Source: JBGPYM01 sp041493205
GTDB taxonomy: Bacteria; Bacteroidota; Ignavibacteria; UBA10030; UBA6906
Direction of reading: 5' to 3'
Assembly (NCBI GenBank): GCA_041493205.1
Contig: JBGPYM010000077.1
Span: 1 to 12,171 of the forward strand
DNA: 12,171 nt
Shown here: positions 1-6,715 of the stretch, piece after piece
How positions within the stretch are numbered: position 1 is the first letter of the stretch
Layout of the letters: the number at the start of each line of letters is the position of its first letter
Notes under the pieces: model-generated
What the model was told of the DNA's origin: nothing
What the model saw: the letters and a program-made list of their open reading frames with translations, nothing else
Database searches by the model: none
Translations under genes and position numbers: made by a program

Positions 1-2
1 AC

Positions 3-818
3 CTGAATGCGAAGGCGAAATTCGTTGAAGCGGATATCCGCGACGCCGGCGCGGTACAGAAAATCTTCGAAGGGGAGAAATTCGATGTCGTCAATCACCA
101 TGCCGCCCAGATGGATGTCAGAAGGTCTGTTGCGGACCCCGTCTTTGACGCCTCCGTCAACGTTGTGGGAGTGCTGACGCTTCTCGAAGCGGCTGTCAAG
201 AAGGGGGTCCGGCGCTTCGTTTTTGCCTCCAGCGGCGGGGCGATCTACGGGGAACAGGACTACTTTCCCGCGAATGAAGCCCATCCGACACGCCCGATCT
301 CTCCCTACGGGGTTGCGAAACTGACTACCGAGCAGTATCTCTTCTTTTACAAAGCTGTCTATGGGCTCGATTCTGTCGCGCTCCGGTACGCAAACGTGTA
401 CGGGCCCCGCCAGAACCCCGAGGGCGAGGCGGGAGTCGTGGCCATCTTCGCCACAAAGATGCTCAAGGGAGAACAGCCGGTCATCAACGGCGACGGGAAA
501 CAGACGCGCGACTATGTGTTCGTCGGCGATGTCGTGCGCGCGAACGTCCTGGCGCTCAATGCGCGTTCTTCGGCGATCTTCAATGTGGGGACCGGCATCG
601 AATCGGATGTCAATCAGTTGTTTACCGTGCTTCGGACGCTGACCGGTTCCTCCTGCGCGGAACGGCACGCAGAGGCCAAGAAGGGGGAGCAGCTCCGGAG
701 CGTCCTCGACTTTGGGAAATTGCAGCGCGAACTTGGCTGGTCACCCACTGTATCTCTGACCGACGGCATCCGTATGACCGTGGAATACTTCAGGAACCAG
801 GTCCACCATGGCAGGTAG
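3..818 (+). CDS. NAD-dependent sugar epimerase, UDP-glucose 4-epimerase-like (5' partial)
   Basis: Extended short-chain dehydrogenase/reductase of the GalE-like group, expected to interconvert nucleotide sugars (for example UDP-glucose and UDP-galactose) in the cytoplasm. The frame is open to the left edge, so the start and the N-terminal TGxxGxxG NAD-binding loop are missing; 271 residues remain. Visible marks are FVEADIRD, then NHHAAQMDVRRSVADP, the FASSGGAIYG strand with the catalytic Ser, and the catalytic YGVAK pair (Tyr codon 306-308, Lys codon 318-320). These are followed by NVYGPRQNP, the DGKQTRDYVFVGDV substrate loop, FNVGTG and a C-terminal LGWSP motif. All are typical of UDP-glucose 4-epimerase/dTDP-glucose dehydratase relatives; the exact substrate cannot be told. 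An internal ATG at 111 is not the true start, because conserved sequence continues upstream of it. Its last 11 bases overlap the next gene. Confidence 0.9.
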   Translation: MNAKAKFVEADIRDAGAVQKIFEGEKFDVVNHHAAQMDVRRSVADPVFDASVNVVGVLTLLEAAVKKGVRRFVFASSGGAIYGEQDYFPANEAHPTRPISPYGVAKLTTEQYLFFYKAVYGLDSVALRYANVYGPRQNPEGEAGVVAIFATKMLKGEQPVINGDGKQTRDYVFVGDVVRANVLALNARSSAIFNVGTGIESDVNQLFTVLRTLTGSSCAERHAEAKKGEQLRSVLDFGKLQRELGWSPTVSLTDGIRMTVEYFRNQVHHGR

Positions 819-1758
819 TCCGGTCATTGCGCCCGACAGTCTGTTTGCAGGCGACCGGGTGGCGATCGCGCGGGCTATCTCCGCTGTGGAAAACGAATCT
901 GACGGTGCACGGGATCTCCTTCGTCGGATTTTTCCACGCACAGGCCGGTCGTACCGCGTGGGCATCACCGGCCCGCCCGGCGCCGGCAAGAGCACGCTCA
1001 CCAACAAACTCGCCCGCGCCTACCGCGATGCCGGGAAGGCGGTCGGGATCATCGCTGTCGACCCGACGAGCCCCTTCACCGGGGGTGCCCTGCTGGGTGA
1101 CCGGGTACGCATGAGCGAGGTTGAACTCGACGACGGTGTGTTCATCCGCAGCATGGCCTCGCGCGGCAGCCTGGGCGGTCTCAGCAAGAAAGCAATCGAA
1201 GCGGCGGACGTCCTCGATGCGGCAGGGAAGGACATCGTCATCATGGAAACCGTCGGCGTGGGCCAGTCGGAACTCGACATCGCCGGCGCCGCCGACACCA
1301 CCGTCGTCGTGCTTGTCCCGGAATCGGGTGATTCGATCCAGGCGATGAAGGCCGGGTTGATGGAAATCGCGGATTTCTTCGTTCTCAACAAGGCGGACAG
1401 GGCGGGCGCCGACCAGGCGGTGATGGCGATCCAGATGATCCTTCACTTCCGTGAGGCCGCGGCGTGGTCCCCGTCTGTCCTCAAAACAGTCGCAAGCGAG
1501 GGGACCGGCATCGATGACGTCGTTGCAGAAATCGCCCGTCACAGGACGCACCTCGAAAAATCTGGTGAACTTCTTGCACGGCGCCGGAAGCGGCTCGAAC
1601 AACGGATCGGGGAGCTGGTCACCGACCGGCTGCGTATCGATTTCTGGACCGCGGAACGCCGGACCCACCTGGCCGGACGGCTGGAGGCGGTCCTCCGCCT
1701 GGAAGTGTCGCCGTATGACCTGGCCGAAGAACTCATAAAAGACTTTCACGTACGCTGA
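808..1758 (+). CDS. meaB: MeaB/ArgK-type GTPase, methylmalonyl-CoA mutase chaperone
   Basis: P-loop GTPase of the MeaB/ArgK (human MMAA) family. It guards adenosylcobalamin loading and protects methylmalonyl-CoA mutase or a related acyl-CoA mutase from inactivation. At 316 residues it is full length for the family. Motifs in order: Walker A GPPGAGKS (55-62), the family hallmark DPTSPFTGGALLGDRVRM (85-102), FIRSMASRG (112-120), the switch motif ETVGVGQSE (147-155) and guanine specificity NKAD (194-197). The ATG at 808 lies inside the end of the epimerase gene (11-base overlap), with CAGGT five bases upstream as a modest ribosome site. No mutase gene is in the window, so the client is inferred. 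The following acyl-CoA dehydrogenase and carboxylase genes support a role in propionyl/methylmalonyl-CoA or branched acyl-CoA metabolism. Confidence 0.95.
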   Translation: MAGSPVIAPDSLFAGDRVAIARAISAVENESDGARDLLRRIFPRTGRSYRVGITGPPGAGKSTLTNKLARAYRDAGKAVGIIAVDPTSPFTGGALLGDRVRMSEVELDDGVFIRSMASRGSLGGLSKKAIEAADVLDAAGKDIVIMETVGVGQSELDIAGAADTTVVVLVPESGDSIQAMKAGLMEIADFFVLNKADRAGADQAVMAIQMILHFREAAAWSPSVLKTVASEGTGIDDVVAEIARHRTHLEKSGELLARRRKRLEQRIGELVTDRLRIDFWTAERRTHLAGRLEAVLRLEVSPYDLAEELIKDFHVR

Positions 1759-1776
1759 AGCGAGGGAGACAGTACC

Positions 1777-2919
1777 ATGGAGTTCACGCTGACGGAACAT
1801 CAGGAGGCGATCCGGAAGGCCGCACGGGATTTTGCCGAGAAGGAAATCCGGCCCGTTGTAATGAAGTATGACGAGTCGCAGGAATTTCCCTCGGGCATCG
1901 TCAACGAGCTCGGAAAACTCGGATTCCTCGGGATGACCTGGCCGGAGGAACTGGGCGGCGCGGGCCTCACCGACCTTGAGGCGATCGTCGTCATCGAAGA
2001 GATTGCGAAGGTGGACCCCTCGATCGCCCTGACCGTGGCGTCCCATAACAGTCTCTGTACCGGACATATCATGCTCCACGCGAACGACGCACAAAAGAAA
2101 AAATACGTCCCGGACCTGGCGTCGGGCCGGAAGCTCGGCGCCTGGGGCCTGACGGAGCCGGCCTCCGGCAGCGACTCCGGAGGGATGAAAACAACCGCCG
2201 TGCGGAAGGGAACCGACTGGATCATCAACGGGAGCAAGACGTTTATCACCCAGGGATCGGTCGGGTCCACCTATGTTATCATGGCCGTGACGGATCCCAC
2301 GCAGGGGAAAAAAGGGATCTCCTCGTTCATTCTGGAAAAAGGGATGAAGGGCTTCACGGTGGGTAAGAAGGAGAACAAACTCGGCATGCGATGCAGCGAT
2401 ACCGCGACGCTCCTCTTTGACAATGTCGTCGTGCCGGGGGAAAACCTGATCGGGTCACCCGGTGACGGATTCCGGCAGGCGCTCGCGGTGCTCGACGGTG
2501 GGAGAATCGGGATTGCCGCCCTCTCCGTCGGGATCGCGCAGGGATCGCTTGATGCAAGCCTCAAATATGCGAAGGAGCGGCGGCAGTTCGGACAGCCGCT
2601 GGCGGAATTTCAGGCGATCCAGTGGAAGCTGGCGGACATTGCCACCGAGGTGAGTGCGGGACGCCTCCTCACGCAGCAGGCGGCCTGGCTGAAGATGACC
2701 GGCAAACCGTACAGCCTGGCGGCATCGAAGGCGAAATACTTCGCCAGCGAGGCAGCGGTCCGGGCGGCCAATGAGGCCGTCCAGATCCACGGCGGGTACG
2801 GCTTTATCAAGGAATACCCCGTCGAAAAACTGTACCGCGACGTGAAGCTGATGACGATCGGCGAAGGAACCTCGGAGGTACAGAAGATGATCATCGCCCG
2901 GCACTTGCTCGTCCCTTAA
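1777..2919 (+). CDS. Acyl-CoA dehydrogenase, short-chain/butyryl type
   Basis: FAD-dependent acyl-CoA dehydrogenase (380 residues, standard length). It introduces a 2,3 double bond into acyl-CoA and passes electrons to electron-transfer flavoprotein. The order is an N-terminal helical domain, then the flavin/substrate signature GAWGLTEPASGSDSGG, the middle beta domain, and the C-terminal helical domain with RRQFGQPL and QIHGGYGFIKEYPVEK. The catalytic base is Glu363 in IGEGTSEVQ, near the C-terminus. Isovaleryl-CoA dehydrogenases have Ala/Gly at this place and a Glu in an earlier helix. Here that earlier stretch reads LDGGRIGIAALSVGIAQ, like short-chain enzymes, so I favour a short-chain or 2-methyl-branched substrate over isovaleryl-CoA. 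GAGGGAG at 1762-1768 is a strong ribosome site eight bases before the ATG. It sits between meaB and the carboxyltransferase gene with short gaps, so it is probably in the same operon. Confidence 0.95.
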   Translation: MEFTLTEHQEAIRKAARDFAEKEIRPVVMKYDESQEFPSGIVNELGKLGFLGMTWPEELGGAGLTDLEAIVVIEEIAKVDPSIALTVASHNSLCTGHIMLHANDAQKKKYVPDLASGRKLGAWGLTEPASGSDSGGMKTTAVRKGTDWIINGSKTFITQGSVGSTYVIMAVTDPTQGKKGISSFILEKGMKGFTVGKKENKLGMRCSDTATLLFDNVVVPGENLIGSPGDGFRQALAVLDGGRIGIAALSVGIAQGSLDASLKYAKERRQFGQPLAEFQAIQWKLADIATEVSAGRLLTQQAAWLKMTGKPYSLAASKAKYFASEAAVRAANEAVQIHGGYGFIKEYPVEKLYRDVKLMTIGEGTSEVQKMIIARHLLVP

Positions 2920-2931
2920 TCCGGAGACTGC

Positions 2932-4587
2932 ATGGCGCTCATAGGATCCGAAGCACCGAAAACACCCGCCTTCACGAAGTACGAAGAGCATAGCCGGTCG
3001 CTCCTGCAGACGCTGCGGACGCGCGGAGAGTCCACCCGGCTGGGGGGAGGCAAAACCGCGATCGACAAGCAGCACGCCAAAGGGAAAATGACGGCGCGCG
3101 AACGCATTGCGGGCCTGATCGATCCCGGCAGCAGATTCCTTGAGGTCGGCCTGTTCACGGCCCATGAGATGTACGAAGAGTACGGCGGTGCGCCGTCGGC
3201 AGGCACGGTGTTCGGCATCGGCACGATCCAGGGGAGGATGGCGGTCATCGTCGCCAACGACGCGACGGTCAAGGCCGGCGCCTGGTTCCCCATCACCTGC
3301 AAGAAAAACCTCCGTGCACAGGAGATCGCGCTGGAGAACCGGCTTCCCATCATCTATCTCGTCGATTCCGCGGGAGTTTTTCTCCCGATGCAAAGCGAAA
3401 TTTTCCCCGACAAGGAGCATTTCGGCCGTATCTTCCGCAATAACGCTGTCATGTCCTCGCGCGGGATCACCCAGATCGCCGCCATCATGGGCCCGTGCGT
3501 CGCCGGGGGTGCGTATCTCCCGATTATGAGCGACGAGGCGATGATCGTGGACGGGACCGGGAGCGTTTTCCTGGCAGGGTCGCACCTTGTGAAGGCAGCC
3601 ATCGGCGAGGAGATCGCCAACGAGGAGCTCGGCGGTGCGACAGTCCATTGCGAAATCAGCGGCGTCACCGACCAGAAAGTCGCGAATGACGCCGATTGTC
3701 TCGCGAGGATCAGGAGCATCGTCGGCAAACTCGGCCACAAGCCGATGGCGGGCTTCGACAGGGCAGCCCCGGCACCGCCGCGTTTCCGCCCGGAAGACCT
3801 GTATGGTCTGGTGCCGAACGACCGGACGAAACCGTACGACATGTACGAAGTGCTCGCCCGCATCATCGATGGCGGCGACCTCGATGAGTACAAAGCCGGG
3901 TACGGGAAGACGATCATCACGGGTTACGCGCGGGTGGACGGCTGGGCAGTCGGGATCGTCGCGAATCAGCGGTCCGTCGTGAAAACAAAGAAGGGTGAAA
4001 TGCAGGTAGGAGGAGTAATCTACAGCGACAGCGCCGACAAGGCAGCCCGGTTCGTCATGAACTGCAATCAGAAACTGATCCCCCTCGTGTTCTTCCAGGA
4101 CGTCACAGGGTTCATGGTGGGGAGCCGCGCTGAACAGGGCGGGATCATCAAGGACGGGGCGAAAATGGTGAATGCCGTCGCGAACAGCGTTGTTCCGAAA
4201 ATCACCTTCATCGTCGGGAACAGCTACGGCGCGGGGAATTATGCGATGTGCGGCAAAGCGTACGACCCCCGCCTGATCTATGCATGGCCCACAGCATCCA
4301 TCGCAGTCATGGGCGGAAAACAGGCAAGCGAGACGCTGCTGGCCATCAAGGTGCAGCAGATGGAGAAAGGCGGACAGCACATCGGCCCCCAGGCACAACA
4401 ACAGCTTCTGTCCGATATCCAGAAGCAGTACGAGCGGGAAGCGGATCCGTATTACGCGGCCGCGCGGCTCTGGGTCGACGGAATCATCGACCCGGCTGAA
4501 ACGCGCGGGGTGATTGCAGCAGGCATTGCCGCTGCAGCAAACAACGCGGAGATCCCGCAGTTCAATCCGGGCCTCCTGCAGACCTGA
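2932..4587 (+). CDS. Acyl-CoA carboxylase carboxyltransferase subunit, methylcrotonyl-CoA type (MCC beta)
   Basis: Carboxyltransferase (beta) subunit of a biotin-dependent acyl-CoA carboxylase, crotonase fold in two halves, 551 residues (MCC beta is about 535-565). The N-terminal half shows GGGKTAIDKQHAKGKMTARER, then DSAGVFLPMQSEIFPDKEHF, GPCVAGGAYLPIMSDEA and GSVFLAGSHLVKAAIGE. The C-terminal half shows FFQDVTGFMVGSRAEQGG, GAKMVNAVAN, GNSYGAGNYAMCGKAY and WPTASIAVMGG, ending with ARLWVDGIIDPAETR. The long insert with FLPMQ...FPDKEHFGR and the GAGNYAMCG loop match methylcrotonyl-CoA carboxylase (leucine degradation) better than propionyl-CoA carboxylase. Geranyl-CoA carboxylase is a close alternative. 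GGAG at 2923-2926 is five bases before the ATG. The biotin carboxylase/biotin carrier subunit it needs is not in the window. Confidence 0.93.
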   Translation: MALIGSEAPKTPAFTKYEEHSRSLLQTLRTRGESTRLGGGKTAIDKQHAKGKMTARERIAGLIDPGSRFLEVGLFTAHEMYEEYGGAPSAGTVFGIGTIQGRMAVIVANDATVKAGAWFPITCKKNLRAQEIALENRLPIIYLVDSAGVFLPMQSEIFPDKEHFGRIFRNNAVMSSRGITQIAAIMGPCVAGGAYLPIMSDEAMIVDGTGSVFLAGSHLVKAAIGEEIANEELGGATVHCEISGVTDQKVANDADCLARIRSIVGKLGHKPMAGFDRAAPAPPRFRPEDLYGLVPNDRTKPYDMYEVLARIIDGGDLDEYKAGYGKTIITGYARVDGWAVGIVANQRSVVKTKKGEMQVGGVIYSDSADKAARFVMNCNQKLIPLVFFQDVTGFMVGSRAEQGGIIKDGAKMVNAVANSVVPKITFIVGNSYGAGNYAMCGKAYDPRLIYAWPTASIAVMGGKQASETLLAIKVQQMEKGGQHIGPQAQQQLLSDIQKQYEREADPYYAAARLWVDGIIDPAETRGVIAAGIAAAANNAEIPQFNPGLLQT

Positions 4588-4596
4588 GACGGCACT

Positions 4597-4602
4597 GGAA
4601 GG
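4597..4602 (+). promoter_or_regulatory. Ribosome binding site deciding the start of the exported protein
   Basis: GGAAGG lies five bases before ATG 4608 and only two bases before the in-frame TTG at 4605. The spacing favours the ATG as the start. Confidence 0.55.
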
Positions 4603-4607
4603 CGTTG

Positions 4608-5351
4608 ATGCGAACCGTGGTTCGGGTGTTGTCGGGAGTCTGTGTTGCGGGTGTGCTCTGCGTATGTGCTGCCCGGGCGCAGGAGCAGCAGGCCGTCCCT
4701 GCTCTCCCGGACCGGGACAGGGTTCCCGGCCTGCTCAGCGCGATCGCTCCCTTTCTCGTCCCGAAAATCGTGCAGGACGGGCACCGGCTCAAGGAATACA
4801 TCCGGTCGGAAGAGTTCGCCGGGGAAAGGAAGGCGCACGGCGACCTCTACGCCGTCGACCTCCTGTTCGATACCGCTCTGAAGGCGAGCTGGAACAATCC
4901 GTATGAGGCGCTGCTGATTACCTTCGTTGCCGTCATGGACCACAGGACATTCGGCGTCCGGTTCCCCCTCGTCGGCGATCTTCTCTGGTTTCCGCTGACG
5001 TCGGAATTCAGAGAGGAATTTGCCGCACGCGTTGCGGCGCTTCCCTCACGCCTCTACGCCGATACGCCCCCGGGGCGGGGAGGCGACCGGGACAAGCTGC
5101 AGCATTTTTTTGGATCGGCGCTGCTCACGTACCTTACCGAATCTCCCGCGGCCGCGGAACGTGCCGGGGAATTCGTGGAATGGGGTGAAGGGCAGTTCAT
5201 CGTGGGGGGAGTCTATGACGAACGGGACCTGAGGGCCAACAGGCAGGGGCAGAGGTTTGCCATGCAACTGCTTGCCGACCCCGCCGCTCTCCCTTCGCGC
5301 TCTTTTCTTTCCGTTTCTGATTCACTGCATGTGCATCTGGAGGCCCAATGA
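4608..5351 (+). CDS. Exported conserved-looking protein of unknown function
   Basis: I do not recognise this 247-residue family. Residues 1-24 form a signal peptide: a basic start (MRTVVR), a hydrophobic stretch rich in Val, Leu and Cys, and an ARA-Q signal peptidase I-like site. It is therefore probably periplasmic; the Cys residues lie inside the hydrophobic core and do not form a lipobox. The mature part has no later strong membrane helix. It shows blocks that look constrained: WNNPYEALL, then FPLVGDLLWFPLTSEF, DKLQHFFGSALLTYL, a GEFVEWGEGQ stretch and YDERDLRANRQGQRFA. DKLQHFxGSAL resembles a motif in YfiM/DUF2279-type proteins, but that is only a weak hint. The start is chosen by GGAAGG at 4597-4602. 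An alternative TTG start at 4605 adds one residue. The gene ends in an ATGA overlap with the response regulator gene, so the two are probably co-translated. Confidence 0.85.
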   Translation: MRTVVRVLSGVCVAGVLCVCAARAQEQQAVPALPDRDRVPGLLSAIAPFLVPKIVQDGHRLKEYIRSEEFAGERKAHGDLYAVDLLFDTALKASWNNPYEALLITFVAVMDHRTFGVRFPLVGDLLWFPLTSEFREEFAARVAALPSRLYADTPPGRGGDRDKLQHFFGSALLTYLTESPAAAERAGEFVEWGEGQFIVGGVYDERDLRANRQGQRFAMQLLADPAALPSRSFLSVSDSLHVHLEAQ

Positions 5352-6709
5352 GATCGGTCCTTGTCGTGGACGATGACAAAGCCATCCGCGATTCCATCAA
5401 AATGATTCTGGAGTACGAAAAGTTCGAACTCCACTTTGCGGAAAATGGCCAGGCGGCGCTAGAAAGCCTGCAGGCGCACGCCGTCGACCTTGTTCTTCTC
5501 GACATTAAAATGCCCGGGGAAGACGGGCTGACGATCCTCCGCACCCTTTGTCGCAGCTATCCCGACCTTCCGGTGGTGATGATTTCCGGCCACGGGACGA
5601 TCGAGACGGCCGTCGAGGCCACACGGCTCGGTGCATTCGATTTTCTGCCGAAACCCCTCGATAGCGAAAAGCTCGTCATCACCGCGCGCAACGCCACCGA
5701 GCAGCACCGCCTGGTGCGGGATTACCGCCACATGAAGGAGACGGTGGAGGGGAAAGATGTGATCCTCGGTGCGAGCCAGAAAATCCGCGACGTCCTGTCG
5801 ACGGTCGAGCGGGTCGCGCCGACGGACGTGCGTGTCCTCATCACGGGCGAGAACGGGTCGGGAAAAGAGCTCGTCGCGAAGGCGATCCACCGTTTGAGCA
5901 AACGAAGCGACAAACCCCTCATCGAAGTGAACTGTGCGGCGATCCCGAACGAGCTCATCGAGTCAGAGCTGTTCGGCCACGAACGCGGGGCGTTCACCGG
6001 GGCGGTCGGGCAGCGGATCGGCAAGTTCGAGCTTGCCGACGGCGGGACGCTCTTCCTGGATGAAATCGGCGACATGAGCCTGCATGCGCAGGCCAAGGTG
6101 CTCCGTGCCCTGGAGGAGGGAAAAATCGAGAGGGTGGGGGGAAGCAAGCAGATTTCCGTGGATGTGCGCGTCATCGCGGCGACGAACAAGAACCTGGCGG
6201 AAGCGATCCGGCAGAACCTCTTCCGCGAGGACCTGTACCACCGCCTGAGCGTTATTCCGGTCCGCGTCCCGCCGCTGCGCGAACGGCGGGAAGACATACC
6301 GCTGCTCGCCACCGCTTTCACGGAGGAGATCTGCCTCCGGAACGGTATGGCGCAGAAGCGCTTTGAAGAAGGGGCGCTCAGGAAACTGCAGGCAATGGAG
6401 TGGAGCGGCAATGTCCGCGAGCTGCGCAATGCCGTCGAGCGGCTCGTCATCATGACGCCCGGCAATGTCATCGATGCCGCACAGCTGGATCAGCCGGGCG
6501 GAGCCCCGGCACGAAGCGCGTGGGATGATCTCCTGGCGCGGGGAGGGACGTTTCAGGAGTTCAAGGACAGGGCGGAAGGCGCATTCATTCGGAAGCAGCT
6601 CGAGGCGAACGGGTGGAACATCAGCCGCACCGCGGAGGTGCTGGACATCCAGCGGAGCCATCTCTACAACAAAATGAAGAAATTCGGGCTCGAGAGAAGC
6701 GAAGAGTAA
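5348..6709 (+). CDS. Sigma-54-dependent response regulator, NtrC/AtoC family
   Basis: Two-component transcription activator of 453 residues. It has an N-terminal receiver, a central AAA+ ATPase that remodels sigma-54 RNA polymerase, and a C-terminal Fis-type helix-turn-helix. The receiver has the acidic pocket DDD (8-10), phospho-acceptor Asp52 in LLDIKMPG, Ser80 and Lys102 in PKP. The ATPase has Walker A GENGSGKE (167-174), an intact GAFTGA sigma-54 contact loop (214-219), Walker B GGTLFLDE (232-239), then LFREDLYHRLSVIPVRVPPLRER with the arginine finger region and WSGNVRELRNAVERL. The DNA-binding helices lie around 424-448 (NISRTAEVLDIQRSHLYNKM). All functional residues look intact. It starts in an ATGA overlap with the exported-protein gene. 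No sensor kinase is present in the window, so its signal and targets are unknown. No -24/-12 promoter was found nearby by eye. Confidence 0.96.
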   Translation: MRSVLVVDDDKAIRDSIKMILEYEKFELHFAENGQAALESLQAHAVDLVLLDIKMPGEDGLTILRTLCRSYPDLPVVMISGHGTIETAVEATRLGAFDFLPKPLDSEKLVITARNATEQHRLVRDYRHMKETVEGKDVILGASQKIRDVLSTVERVAPTDVRVLITGENGSGKELVAKAIHRLSKRSDKPLIEVNCAAIPNELIESELFGHERGAFTGAVGQRIGKFELADGGTLFLDEIGDMSLHAQAKVLRALEEGKIERVGGSKQISVDVRVIAATNKNLAEAIRQNLFREDLYHRLSVIPVRVPPLRERREDIPLLATAFTEEICLRNGMAQKRFEEGALRKLQAMEWSGNVRELRNAVERLVIMTPGNVIDAAQLDQPGGAPARSAWDDLLARGGTFQEFKDRAEGAFIRKQLEANGWNISRTAEVLDIQRSHLYNKMKKFGLERSEE

Positions 6710-6715
6710 TCGGGT

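Noticed and set aside
790..2094. 434-codon open frame on the minus strand opposite meaB
   Set aside because: Antisense shadow of meaB and the start of the dehydrogenase gene; low-complexity basic/acidic composition and no motif.
3371..3387. CGGGAG-TTTTT-CTCCCG inverted repeat resembling a terminator
   Set aside because: It lies in the middle of the carboxyltransferase gene and codes conserved residues (AGVFLP); the T-run is the loop, not the tail.
2455..4401. Very long open frame (648 codons) on the minus strand opposite the dehydrogenase and carboxyltransferase genes
   Set aside because: It is fully antisense to two well-recognised genes. The translation is His/Asp/Arg-rich with no family resemblance, as expected from G+C-rich codon bias.
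4588..4607. Possible sigma-54 -24/-12 promoter (GGCAC...TTG) before the exported-protein gene
   Set aside because: The spacing between the GG and GC elements does not fit the required 10 bases between them, and no GC is found at the right place.
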